Positions 5,971 through 14,351 of a DNA stretch of 19,912 nucleotides are shown piece by piece. The stretch's first letter is position 1. Each line of letters opens with the position of its first letter. Position numbers and translations under genes: made by a program. The notes below the pieces were generated by a model. That model was not told the origin of the DNA and did no database searches. It saw only the letters and a list, made by a program, of their open reading frames with translations. This DNA comes from Puniceicoccaceae bacterium (lineage in GTDB: Bacteria; Verrucomicrobiota; Verrucomicrobiia; Opitutales; Coraliomargaritaceae): NCBI GenBank assembly GCA_003567255.1, contig PWZW01000035.1, positions 1 to 19,912 on the forward strand, given 5' to 3'.

Positions 5971-7743
5971 ATGAAAAGCGAAACCGCTATAAACTTCCCT
6001 AAACAGGACGAGATCGGCCCCGAAATGCGTGGTGCGGATGTCCTCGTGCAAGCGCTTGAGCGTGAGGGAGTGGATGCTGTATTCGCTTATCCTGGAGGCG
6101 CTTCCATGGAGCTGCACCAGGCGTTGACCCGGAGTAAAAAGATCCGCACGATCCTGCCTCGCTTTGAACAAGGCGGCGGATTTATGGCCCACGGCTACAG
6201 CCGGGCCACCGGTAAAGCAAGTGTCTGCATGGCCACCAGCGGACCCGGTGCAACGAATTTGGTGACTTGTATCGCGGATGCTTTCATGGACAGCATTCCG
6301 CTGATTGCGATCACTGGTCAGGTTTATCAGGAGTTCATTGGTAAGGCCGCGTTTCAGGAAACCGACTTTTTCGGGATGACCCTCCCGATCGTCAAGCACA
6401 GCTACCTGGTGCTCAATAAGGAAGATCTTCCACGGGTGGTGAAAGAGGCATTTCATCTTGCGCAAACCGGGCGCCCCGGTCCGGTGGTCATTGATATCCC
6501 CAAAGACGTGCAGCAGGCCATCTTCCAGCCGACCTTCCCTGCTACGGTGGACATCCCCGGGTACAAAGTCGAAAAGCCAACGGCCAGCGACGAGGCATTG
6601 CTCCCCGTCCTTGACCTGATCAAGCAGGCAGCACGTCCGGTACTTTACGTTGGGGGTGGGATTGTTTCCGGAAATGCGGAAAACGAACTTCGCGCCTTTG
6701 CCGAAGCCACCGGCCTCCCCGTCGCCTCTACCCTTATGGGTATTGGTGCTTTCGATGCAGAGCACCCGCAGTCACTCTACTGGTTCGGGATGCACGGTAC
6801 CGTTGCCGGAAACTGGGCCGTGTGCGACTCTGATTTGTTAATCTGCGCCGGGGCCCGCTTTGACGACCGGATTACCGGAAAGGTGGACAAATTTGCGCCG
6901 GATGCGACGATTGTGCACATTGATCTGGACGCTTCCGAGCACAATAAAAATAAGCGGGTTTCACTTCCCATTCTATCTGACGTCAAGCACGCCCTCAGTC
7001 GGTTGACCTCGCTGGCAAAGTCCACCGGTTTTGAAAAGCCCGACTTGTCTGCGTGGTTCAAAACGATCAACGAATGGAAGCAGGCACATCCCTTTGAGTA
7101 TGAGCAGACGGACTTCATCCTCCAGCAGGAGGCTATCGAAGTGCTCTACGAAGAGACCAAGGGCGAGGCTTTGATCACCACCGGCGTGGGCCAACACCAG
7201 ATGTGGGCCGCGCAGTTTTACAAATTCAGTAAACCGCGCACATACATTAGCTCGCTGGGCTTGGGTACCATGGGCTTCGGACTGCCTGCGGCGCTTGGCG
7301 CCAAGGTCGCACGCCCCGACAAGACGGTGGTCGATATCGATGGAGACGGCTCATTCCTGATGAACGTCCAAGAGCTGGCCACCGCCAAAATCGAAAAAAT
7401 CGATGTGAAGGTGCTTCTCCTCAACAATCAACACCTCGGCATGGTTGTGCAATGGGAGGATCTTCTCTACGAAAGCGTGCGGGGCCAGACCATCCTCAGT
7501 GATCCCGATAACATCGGAGGGCCGGAAAACCTTTCTGGGATTTATCCGGATTTTGTGAAGGTCGCCGAAGGCTTCGGTATCAAGGCGCGGCGGGTGGTCA
7601 AGCGAGATGAATTGCGCGCCGCAATCCGGGAAATGCTGGACCACGAAGGTGCTTACGTTTTGGACGTGATCGTGCCTTACACAGAACACGTTTTACCGAT
7701 GATCAAGCAAGGCCTCTCAGCCAAAGAAATTCTCATAAAATAA
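5971..7743 (+). CDS. ilvB: Acetolactate synthase, large (catalytic) subunit
   Basis: 590 aa, full length for the catalytic subunit of acetohydroxyacid synthase, the thiamine-diphosphate and FAD enzyme that condenses pyruvate with pyruvate or 2-ketobutyrate in valine, leucine and isoleucine synthesis. The N-terminal TPP domain has YPGGASMELHQALTRS (40-55) and the catalytic Glu66 (RFEQGGG). The central domain carries the FAD/regulatory region (GARFDDRITGKVDKF). The C-terminal TPP domain has GDGS at 458-461 followed by NNQHLGMV near 484. The wording of the YPGGASMEL and SGPGATNL segments resembles plant and planctomycete/verrucomicrobial enzymes. An ilvN/ilvH regulatory subunit normally follows; none is present here, so it must be encoded elsewhere or be absent. 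No clear Shine-Dalgarno sequence precedes the ATG. Confidence 0.97.
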   Translation: MKSETAINFPKQDEIGPEMRGADVLVQALEREGVDAVFAYPGGASMELHQALTRSKKIRTILPRFEQGGGFMAHGYSRATGKASVCMATSGPGATNLVTCIADAFMDSIPLIAITGQVYQEFIGKAAFQETDFFGMTLPIVKHSYLVLNKEDLPRVVKEAFHLAQTGRPGPVVIDIPKDVQQAIFQPTFPATVDIPGYKVEKPTASDEALLPVLDLIKQAARPVLYVGGGIVSGNAENELRAFAEATGLPVASTLMGIGAFDAEHPQSLYWFGMHGTVAGNWAVCDSDLLICAGARFDDRITGKVDKFAPDATIVHIDLDASEHNKNKRVSLPILSDVKHALSRLTSLAKSTGFEKPDLSAWFKTINEWKQAHPFEYEQTDFILQQEAIEVLYEETKGEALITTGVGQHQMWAAQFYKFSKPRTYISSLGLGTMGFGLPAALGAKVARPDKTVVDIDGDGSFLMNVQELATAKIEKIDVKVLLLNNQHLGMVVQWEDLLYESVRGQTILSDPDNIGGPENLSGIYPDFVKVAEGFGIKARRVVKRDELRAAIREMLDHEGAYVLDVIVPYTEHVLPMIKQGLSAKEILIK

Positions 7744-7759
7744 AAACGATGATTCAAGC

Positions 7760-7782
7760 GGCACTTCCCTTGCTCAAGTGCC
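7760..7782 (+). other. Perfect hairpin between ilvB and the DUF481 gene
   Basis: GGCACTT (7760-7766) and AAGTGCC (7776-7782) form a 7-bp perfect stem with a 9-nt loop in the 48-nt gap, ending 9 nt before the next ATG. No T-run follows, so it is not a standard intrinsic terminator. It could act in mRNA processing, partial termination, or occlusion of the translation start. Confidence 0.45.
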
Positions 7783-7791
7783 TGAAAAGCT

Positions 7792-8838
7792 ATGCGAAAA
7801 TTCATGTTATTCAGTTTGCTGATCCTTTCAGCAGCTCGCCTCGTTGGCGATGTAGTCAACACCGTGGATGGTTCCCGCCTTACCGGAACAATTGTTTTGA
7901 TCGATGGGGGTGAGCTTCACCTAGAGACCGAGTACGCAGGAACGATAAAGATTGATCAGGCAAAAGTTGCCTCCTTTGAGACCGACGAGCCTGTCTCGGT
8001 TCGTCTGGCGAGCGGTGCCACGCTGTCCGGCCCGGTGCGTATTGGCGCAGACGGCACCCTGAGGGTGAGTGCTCCCGATGGGACGCTTGAGACGAATATG
8101 GACCGCGTTACCCAAACCTGGCGGACTTCAGCACGCGATCCCCTCGTTGTTCAGCAAGAAAAGGAAGTTGCGGCACTCAGCCGCCGCTGGGTCTATGAGG
8201 CTAATTTTGACCTGCTTGGTCGGGCCGGAAATTCCAAAGAAATCGGCTTTGGCAGTTCTTTTGAAGCCAACCTCAAGGGTCCGGACGACAGTTTCAGGGT
8301 GTTTGGTACCTACGAATACCGCGAGCGCAACGACTCCCGCTCGGCCGATCGCATTCTAGGGGGAGCAGAGTATGAAAACTTTTTCACCGGCATTTTTGGT
8401 TGGTACGTCAGGACCCAAATGGAAACCGATCGCATCCGCCAGTTTGACTTCCGCTCAACTTCAGGTGCCGGAATGTCCTACCGCTTAATCAATTCGGATA
8501 CGCAGAGCCTCGTCCTTCGTTCCGGTTTCGGTTACGAATACACTTCCTTCACGAATAACGACCCAGACGCCAGCGAAGGTACTTTTGACTTTGGTCTGGC
8601 TCACCGCAAACGGATGAACGACCGCTTCCTCTTGAGAAATAACGTTACCGTGGTGCCTACCATGGACGACATTGGCGACTACCGTGCAGTTCACGAATCC
8701 TCGCTCGAGTTCCCCATCGGAACTTCTAAAAACTGGAGCGTACGTTCAGGTATCCTCAACGAGTACGAGTCCCGCCCGGCAGCAGCCAAACGCCTGGACA
8801 CCACCTACTTCTCACGAATGGTGCTGCGTTGGGAGTAA
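7792..8838 (+). CDS. DUF481-family outer-membrane beta-barrel protein
   Basis: 348 aa. A Sec signal peptide (residues 1-19, hydrophobic FMLFSLLILSAARLVG) precedes an N-terminal region of about 100 residues with short repeated beta strands (DGSRLTGTIVLIDGGELHLET and ASGATLSGPVRIGADGTLRV), a small ligand-binding-like module often seen before DUF481. From about residue 130 the protein shows alternating aromatic/polar strands typical of an outer-membrane barrel (FRVFGTYEYRERND, GGAEYENFF, RSGFGYEYTSF, SVRSGILNEYESRP), ending in a terminal strand MVLRWE. This matches the YdiY-like DUF481 'salt-induced outer membrane protein' family. Function of the family is not settled. It follows ilvB by 48 nt, probably read from the same promoter or after the hairpin, and ends at a strong terminator. 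Confidence 0.85.
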   Translation: MRKFMLFSLLILSAARLVGDVVNTVDGSRLTGTIVLIDGGELHLETEYAGTIKIDQAKVASFETDEPVSVRLASGATLSGPVRIGADGTLRVSAPDGTLETNMDRVTQTWRTSARDPLVVQQEKEVAALSRRWVYEANFDLLGRAGNSKEIGFGSSFEANLKGPDDSFRVFGTYEYRERNDSRSADRILGGAEYENFFTGIFGWYVRTQMETDRIRQFDFRSTSGAGMSYRLINSDTQSLVLRSGFGYEYTSFTNNDPDASEGTFDFGLAHRKRMNDRFLLRNNVTVVPTMDDIGDYRAVHESSLEFPIGTSKNWSVRSGILNEYESRPAAAKRLDTTYFSRMVLRWE

Positions 8839-8866
8839 CGTCCCGGATTTATCCATTCCCCTTCCC

Positions 8867-8896
8867 AGCCGCCCCCTCCCCGGGGCGGCTTTTTTA
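8867..8896 (+). terminator. Intrinsic terminator after the DUF481 gene
   Basis: AGCCGCCCC (8867-8875) pairs perfectly with GGGGCGGCT (8882-8890), a 9-bp GC-rich stem with a 6-nt loop, directly followed by a T-run to 8895. It lies 28 nt after the stop codon and separates the ilvB/DUF481 unit from folA-purD. Confidence 0.93.
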
Positions 8897-9004
8897 TCTA
8901 AGGGGCTTTACTTAATGTTTCGCATCGAGAGATTGCCAAGGCACGATCAAACCGACAATAATCGGAGATCGTTTTCTCTACCAAGCTCAACCGCTATTAA
9001 GTCG

Positions 9005-9511
9005 ATGCCAACCACCCAAACCATTCCCAATTCCCAAAGCCGTTTTCCTTTCAAAGCAATTGCTGCAATGGCGGAGAACCGGGTAATCGGTGCAGAGGGC
9101 GACATTCCGTGGCACTTACCCGAAGACTTAAAGTGGTTCAAGCAATGCACGCTGGATGCGATCGTGGTGATGGGGCGCAAAACGTACGAGTCGATTGGGC
9201 GCCCCCTTCCGCGGCGCGAAACCTTCGTCCTCAGCCGCACACCTCACGCAATTCCGGGAGTGCGGAGTTTCACCGACTTATCCATGCTGGAAAAGTTTAA
9301 AACCGATAAGCCGATATGGATAGCTGGGGGCGCGGAGATTTATGCCCTCATGCTGCCCTTTTGCCATGAGTTGATGCTTACCCGGGTTCACCAATCAGTG
9401 GACGGCGATACCTTTTTTCCGCCCTTCGAGGATCGGTTCTCATTGGCCGAGGTCCTGCACTCCAGCGAATCACATAATATCGAACGCTGGGTTCAGTCGG
9501 CGGATTCGTGA
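9005..9511 (+). CDS. folA: Dihydrofolate reductase
   Basis: 168 aa from the ATG at 9005. Reduces dihydrofolate to tetrahydrofolate with NADPH, supplying one-carbon carriers for thymidylate and purine synthesis. Motifs: FKAIAAMAENRVIG (16-29), DIPWHLPEDLKWF (33-45) with the active-site acid Asp41, VVMGRKTYESIGRPLP (54-69) for cofactor binding, and the IWIAGGAEIYALML strand-helix with the Gly-Gly at 108-109. The chosen start gives near-family length (E. coli about 159 aa) with a short polar lead. An in-frame ATG at 8915 has AAGGGG about 9 nt upstream and would add 30 residues, but it would leave almost no room for a promoter after the terminator. It ends 31 nt before purD, so the two probably share a transcript that links folate and purine metabolism. 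Confidence 0.93.
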   Translation: MPTTQTIPNSQSRFPFKAIAAMAENRVIGAEGDIPWHLPEDLKWFKQCTLDAIVVMGRKTYESIGRPLPRRETFVLSRTPHAIPGVRSFTDLSMLEKFKTDKPIWIAGGAEIYALMLPFCHELMLTRVHQSVDGDTFFPPFEDRFSLAEVLHSSESHNIERWVQSADS

Positions 9512-9542
9512 TTGCCGATAAAAACAATTTCAAGTTCTTAAA

Positions 9543-10829
9543 ATGACCACAGCAAATTCACTCAATATCCTTGTCGTCGGCTCCGGCGGACGCGAACACG
9601 CAATCGTACAAACCTGCCTTGCCAGCCCGCGCGTAAGCAAGGTAATTGCAGCCCCCGGCAATGGAGGCATGGCCGGCGTGGTGACGTGTTTTCCGGTTTC
9701 CGCCGAAGACGTCACGGGGCTCGTTGCCCTTGCTCAAAAGGAAACCATCGACTTTGTTATCGTTGGCCCGGAGGTACCACTGACCCTCGGGCTCGTAGAT
9801 GCGCTTGAAGCTGTCAACATACCAGCTTACGGACCCCGTAAAGCCGGTGCCCAACTGGAAGGGAGCAAAGTCTTTTGCAAAGACTTTTTTGCCCGCCACC
9901 ACATCCCAACCGCAGCCTACGCTTCTTTCAGCGAAGTGGAGCCTGCCCTCGCCTATTTGGAAACGCACCCTGCGCCCATCGTGATTAAAGTCAGTGGTTT
10001 GGCCGCAGGTAAAGGGGTAATCATGGCAGAAACCCAGACCGAAGCGACTCAAGCGGTTAAAAGTATTTTAAGTGAAGGTGCCTTCGGCGAAAGCGGCGCG
10101 GAAATTGTCATCGAAGAATGGCTACAGGGTGAGGAGGCCTCCATCCACGTAATCACCTCTGGAAACGATGCACTCATCCTCCCACCGAGCCAAGACCATA
10201 AGCGTATTGGCGAGGGCGATACCGGCCTAAATACCGGTGGCATGGGGGCCTATGCGCCCGCCGCCGTCGTCACTGAGGAAATCATGGAGCAAGTGCGCAG
10301 GGAAATTATTGAACCGACGCTTAAAGGTTTGAAGGCCGATGGCATCGACTACCGAGGCACCCTATACGCCGGGATTATGCTGACACCCCAAGGTCCAAAA
10401 ATGCTTGAGTACAATGTCCGTTTCGGAGACCCGGAAACTCAAGTCCTCCTGCCTTTGATCGAATCGGATTTGGTACCGATCCTTCTTGCCGCAGCTCAGG
10501 GTAAACCGCTCCCCCGGCCAATCAAAATAAGAGACGCCTCTGCCATGGTCGTTGTGCTCGCCGCCGATGGGTATCCGCAAGCCTACGACAAAGGGGCACC
10601 CATCCATCTGCCAGAAGCAGGTGCACCGTTTACAAAAATCGTCCACGCCGGGACTGAGCTAAACAAAGATGGGGCACTCGTTACGAATGGAGGCAGGGTC
10701 CTTGGGGTGAGCGCCTATGCCGATAGCTTACGCGAGGCGGCAGATCGGGCCTACGCACTGGCTGCTCAGATAGATTTCGAAGGTAAATATCTTCGCCGGG
10801 ACATCGGACACCGGCAACTGCGCAGATAA
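9543..10829 (+). CDS. purD: Phosphoribosylamine-glycine ligase (GAR synthetase)
   Basis: 428 aa, the usual length. Catalyses ATP-dependent joining of glycine to 5-phosphoribosylamine, the second step of purine synthesis. Visible features: NILVVGSGGREHAIV at 8-22 (N domain), LEGSKVFCKDFFARHHIPTA, the ATP-grasp phosphate loop VIKVSGLAAGKGV (ending near 158), PSQDHKRIGEGDTGLNTGGMGAYAP (about 216-240), and the Mg-binding EYNVRFGDPETQ (about 288-299). The C-terminus has the typical ending RRDIGHRQL. All key residues are present. It follows folA by 31 nt on the same strand. No clear Shine-Dalgarno sequence is seen before the ATG, and the downstream gene converges on it. Confidence 0.97.
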   Translation: MTTANSLNILVVGSGGREHAIVQTCLASPRVSKVIAAPGNGGMAGVVTCFPVSAEDVTGLVALAQKETIDFVIVGPEVPLTLGLVDALEAVNIPAYGPRKAGAQLEGSKVFCKDFFARHHIPTAAYASFSEVEPALAYLETHPAPIVIKVSGLAAGKGVIMAETQTEATQAVKSILSEGAFGESGAEIVIEEWLQGEEASIHVITSGNDALILPPSQDHKRIGEGDTGLNTGGMGAYAPAAVVTEEIMEQVRREIIEPTLKGLKADGIDYRGTLYAGIMLTPQGPKMLEYNVRFGDPETQVLLPLIESDLVPILLAAAQGKPLPRPIKIRDASAMVVVLAADGYPQAYDKGAPIHLPEAGAPFTKIVHAGTELNKDGALVTNGGRVLGVSAYADSLREAADRAYALAAQIDFEGKYLRRDIGHRQLRR

Positions 10830-10879
10830 ACCCGCCTCCACACGTTGTTAAAAGGGTTGGCACTTCCGTCGATGTGCAA

Positions 10880-10894
10880 TGAGCCACAGGCTCA
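10880..10894. other. Short perfect hairpin between the convergent purD and kinase genes
   Basis: TGAGCC and GGCTCA form a 6-bp stem around an ACA loop in the 115-nt gap between two convergent genes. No T-run follows on either strand, so a terminator role is only a possibility. Nothing else is seen in the gap. Confidence 0.2.
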
Positions 10895-10944
10895 GGAGTG
10901 CTTCGCAGTGGTGCAAGCAGCGCAGCCTCAACTACCCACGTGGC

Positions 10945-13900
10945 TTAGTTACCGTTGGCCCAGTGCTCGCGGCAGAATGCCCTGAGGGCGGCCGTTTGCT
11001 CTGCTCCAGCTTGATCAAGTGCAGGGAGGAGACCGCTGGCCCTATCCCACTGATTCGCTCGGCAAGCTTCCTGAATAGCTGCGGCAAAGACTCCCACAGA
11101 AGATGCGCCGAAGTGACCGCTGGCTCCCTTAATCGTATGGGCCTCACGCCCGGCGAGCCCGGCGTCCCGATCCTCAATGGCCTTCTTTAAAGCTTCCATG
11201 CGCGCGGGAAAATCTTTCTCAAACAAGTTGACCAGGTTTTTAAAAAACTCTGGGCCAAACTCGTTGGCAAACTCTTTGACCGCATCGATATTCAGGCTTT
11301 CCTTTTTTTTCATTTGGGGAGGCGCTGCTTTCTCCACAACGAGGTCAGGACTGCGGACAAAAACTTCGCGCAACTTGGACACTGAAATGGGCTTATAGAC
11401 ATAATCGTTTATGCCCACGCTGAGGAACTCGGAACGGTACTCCCGCATGACGTCGGCGGTCATTGCCACAATCCACGGAAAATCACTTTTACCAGAGCAT
11501 TTACGGATAGCTTTAGCTGCGTCCATCCCATCCATGACCGGCATCTGAATATCCATCAGTACGACATCATGTCGACCCGCTTCCCATGCCTCGACGGCCT
11601 CTGCACCATTTTCCACATAGTCCGCCTCGTAACCGAGTAGATTGAGCATCCCTTGTGTGACCTTGGTATTGATTTCGTTATCCTCGGCAACCAGGATGCG
11701 CAACGGAGCACCTTCGTGGTTTAAGAATTTTTTAGGGAGCTCCTCGCCGGAGGTTTCATCCCTCCCAAACATAACCTTCGACATTGCCCGAATGAGATCT
11801 ATCTGCTTGGCGGGCTTATTGAGGTAGCTGATGTTGAGGGCATCGGTTTGTTGGCGAATCGAACGCTGCTCCCCCAGGGAAGTCAGTAGCACAATTGGTA
11901 AGTCGGGGAGACGCTCACGGAGGGCCTTCGCAAGCGCCAGGCCATTCATTTCTGACATGTCAAAATCGAGTACCGCGACTGAGGGAGTGAAGGCATGATC
12001 GTCTAGTTCAACAAGCGCTTGCGAAGGCCCACCGCAAAGCCGCACAACCATACCCAGCCGCTTGAATTGGAAGTCGAGCATGCGCCGGTTTACCTTTGAA
12101 TCGTCAACGACGAGCACGCCCTTCCCGGAGAAATCAACGGTTTCATCAGCCAACCAAATCGGGGAAATCTCGGAAGCATCGGCAGCGGGTAACCTCAAGG
12201 TGAAACTAAATTTGGCGCCCCCTTCAGGAAGATTTTCCGCCCAAATGCGCCCGCCCATCGCATCGACCAAGCTGCGGCAAATAGACAGGCCCAAGCCTGT
12301 GCCTCCGTACCGATTAGAGGAAGCCGCATCTTCCTGAATAAAAGGCTGAAAAAGCTTGCCGATAAGGGCTTTGGATATACCCGGACCTGTATCCGTCACC
12401 GAAACGAGGAGTCCATCCGTCTCCTCAGGATCAGGAACCACCTCTAAAAAAATACTGCCCTTTACGGTGAACTTCGCCGCATTTCCTAAAAGGTTGAGGA
12501 GAATTTGACGGACTCGAGAGGGATCTCCCCGATAAAAGACCGGCACCTGCTCAGCAATCGCATAACCGCACTCCACCAGGTTTGCCTCCACTCTCGGAGA
12601 AACGATCGTGATGGCCTCCTCAAACAGTATGGAAAGGTCAAAGGCTCTTTCCTCTAACTCCAAGTGGCCCGCCTCTATTTTGGACAAGTCCAAAATATCG
12701 TTCACCAACGAAAGTAAGTGATTCGCACTGGCGCGAATGGTGGAAAGGAATTCAGCCTGTTCTCCTTTGAGACCGGAGGAGGCAAGGAGCTCGGCCATAC
12801 CAAGCACACCGTTAAGCGGCGTCCTAATTTCGTGGCTCATATTGGCCAGAAAACGGGATTTTTCCAAGTTTGCCTGTTCCGAGGCCTGACGGGCATCCTC
12901 CAAGCTCTTCTGATAAGCAACACGTGCGGTAATATCTCTAAAATACCAAACCCAGCCCAATAATGAGGCATCTTCCGCCAATGATTTTGCTCCGTACACC
13001 TCAATGTGTCTGCCATCCTTGAGCCGAACCTCATAAAGCCAGCGATCCCTCTCCGAATTAAGAAACGCCTGCCACCCTGCGGTGAATTCATCTGGATTGT
13101 CCATCAAGGGAATCAATCGCCGGCGCACCGTGGACTGATTGCCTACGTTTAGAAGGTCTCGATCAAGATTCCAAAGGGTGCAAAATTTATCATTATTGGC
13201 GATGAGGCGAAAGTCCTTATCCTGAACGAGAATGGCCGCTTGAGCCAGGTTTTGCTGGGTTTGCAAGAGGGAGTTCAGCTGTTGAATCCGCTTCGTCTCA
13301 TTGGACCGTTCGGTGACATCACGATGGATCGCAGCCCAGTGCGTAATTTTTTTGTGAGCATCGCGAATAGGAGAAACCTGCCATTCCGCTTCGTAGGCAG
13401 ACCCATCCATACGGTACAGGGTGATCAACCCCTCATGAACGCTCCCTTGACTCAGGCTTTTTTTGAATTGATCGATTTCACTCGCCCCCGTGAGCGGGCC
13501 GAACAAACGGTCGGGTAAAGCGCCAAGAATGGAGTCTCTCGCGTAGCGGGTTAAACGGACAAAAGCATGGTTAACGTAAACGATCTTCCCGCCTTCCGAG
13601 ACGTCGGTGAGAAAAACCGCATCTCTAATCTGACCGAGCGCGTGAGCCAAGAGGTCATGGGCGGCTTCGATACTCCCCAGTTGCTCCGCCGCCCGTTTCG
13701 CCGAGCTAAGGTGAAACTGCGCCTCCGCTTGATGAGCGAGGTCGGCTAAGAGCGAGCGCTCTTCGGCACTGAAAACGCGCGGAGATTCATGGGCGACACA
13801 AAAGGTACCCACCGGATACCCGTCCATAGAGAAAATCGGGTGGCCCGCATAAGCTTTCAAGCCATTTTGCTCGGCAAGCACCAAGGGGTGATCGTGGAAA

Positions 13901-14190
13901 CGATCATCGAGCGTCGCGTTTTCTACAATCAGGGGGGCTCTGGAGGCAACGGAATGTGCACAGAAGGAAAGGTCTCTGGACGTTTCCGCGACCTCGCAAC
14001 CAATCCGAGATTTGAACCACTGACGATCTTTGTCCACCAGCGAAATCAAAACCATAGATGTCCCGAAAATCCTTTGCGCCAGACGGGTAAGTTGCTCAAA
14101 ACGCTCCTCCGGTTCAGTATCCAGCATTTCAAGTGAACGCACGGCACGGAGACGCTTGAGCTCATCTTGAGGTATTTCTGGAATCTTCAT
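10945..14190 (-). CDS. Hybrid sensor histidine kinase with GAF, two PAS, two receivers and Hpt
   Basis: 1081 aa from the ATG at 14188-14190 (protein begins MKIPEIPQDEL); an upstream TTG-type extension of 39 residues would overlap the promoter. No membrane segment is visible, so it is probably cytosolic. Domain order: GAF about 26-158 (QWFKSRIGCEVAETSRDLSF); PAS about 180-295 ending AAIHRDVTER; a second PAS about 312-425 ending WYFRDITAR; HisKA with FLANMSHEIRTPLNG and phosphoacceptor His453; HATPase with N-box Asn570, DTGPGIS and GGTGLGLSI; receiver 1 with DD at 696-697 and Asp742; receiver 2 with AEDNEIN and Asp880 in LMDIQMPVMDG; Hpt with His1018 in EAHTIKGAS. All phosphorelay residues are intact. 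This allows an internal His-Asp-His relay; the partner regulator and signal are not encoded nearby. Confidence 0.95.
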   Translation of the reverse strand: MKIPEIPQDELKRLRAVRSLEMLDTEPEERFEQLTRLAQRIFGTSMVLISLVDKDRQWFKSRIGCEVAETSRDLSFCAHSVASRAPLIVENATLDDRFHDHPLVLAEQNGLKAYAGHPIFSMDGYPVGTFCVAHESPRVFSAEERSLLADLAHQAEAQFHLSSAKRAAEQLGSIEAAHDLLAHALGQIRDAVFLTDVSEGGKIVYVNHAFVRLTRYARDSILGALPDRLFGPLTGASEIDQFKKSLSQGSVHEGLITLYRMDGSAYEAEWQVSPIRDAHKKITHWAAIHRDVTERSNETKRIQQLNSLLQTQQNLAQAAILVQDKDFRLIANNDKFCTLWNLDRDLLNVGNQSTVRRRLIPLMDNPDEFTAGWQAFLNSERDRWLYEVRLKDGRHIEVYGAKSLAEDASLLGWVWYFRDITARVAYQKSLEDARQASEQANLEKSRFLANMSHEIRTPLNGVLGMAELLASSGLKGEQAEFLSTIRASANHLLSLVNDILDLSKIEAGHLELEERAFDLSILFEEAITIVSPRVEANLVECGYAIAEQVPVFYRGDPSRVRQILLNLLGNAAKFTVKGSIFLEVVPDPEETDGLLVSVTDTGPGISKALIGKLFQPFIQEDAASSNRYGGTGLGLSICRSLVDAMGGRIWAENLPEGGAKFSFTLRLPAADASEISPIWLADETVDFSGKGVLVVDDSKVNRRMLDFQFKRLGMVVRLCGGPSQALVELDDHAFTPSVAVLDFDMSEMNGLALAKALRERLPDLPIVLLTSLGEQRSIRQQTDALNISYLNKPAKQIDLIRAMSKVMFGRDETSGEELPKKFLNHEGAPLRILVAEDNEINTKVTQGMLNLLGYEADYVENGAEAVEAWEAGRHDVVLMDIQMPVMDGMDAAKAIRKCSGKSDFPWIVAMTADVMREYRSEFLSVGINDYVYKPISVSKLREVFVRSPDLVVEKAAPPQMKKKESLNIDAVKEFANEFGPEFFKNLVNLFEKDFPARMEALKKAIEDRDAGLAGREAHTIKGASGHFGASSVGVFAAAIQEACRANQWDRASGLLPALDQAGAEQTAALRAFCREHWANGN

Positions 14191-14228
14191 TGCGGTGTAC
14201 CTGAGGAGTCGCACCCCGGAACACCGTA

Positions 14229-14258
14229 AATATAGACAGAAGCCGGCGCATTTGACAA
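14229..14258 (-). promoter_or_regulatory. Sigma70-like promoter of the hybrid kinase gene
   Basis: On the minus strand TTGTCA (plus-strand 14253-14258) and TATATT (14229-14234) are separated by 18 nt. Each box matches consensus at 5 of 6 positions. Transcription would start about 30 nt before the ATG at 14190, with a CTCAGGT element upstream of the start codon as possible ribosome binding site. Confidence 0.6.
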
Positions 14259-14351
14259 TGCATATCGCCTCTACCCTCGCATTTGCGGAGGCCCTTGGCA
14301 GGAGCACTTCCCTTTCGCCGGAACCGTCCGCCGTATCGAGAGATGCCCGAT

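Noticed and set aside
5893..6765. 290-codon minus-strand frame opposite ilvB
   Set aside because: It lies antisense to the well-supported acetolactate synthase gene and shows no recognisable domain.
9558..10052. 164-codon minus-strand frame inside purD
   Set aside because: Antisense to highly conserved purD coding sequence; no motif.
14191..14307. 39-residue N-terminal extension of the hybrid kinase
   Set aside because: It runs through a good promoter and has a composition unlike the rest; the ATG at 14188-14190 begins the expected pre-GAF segment.
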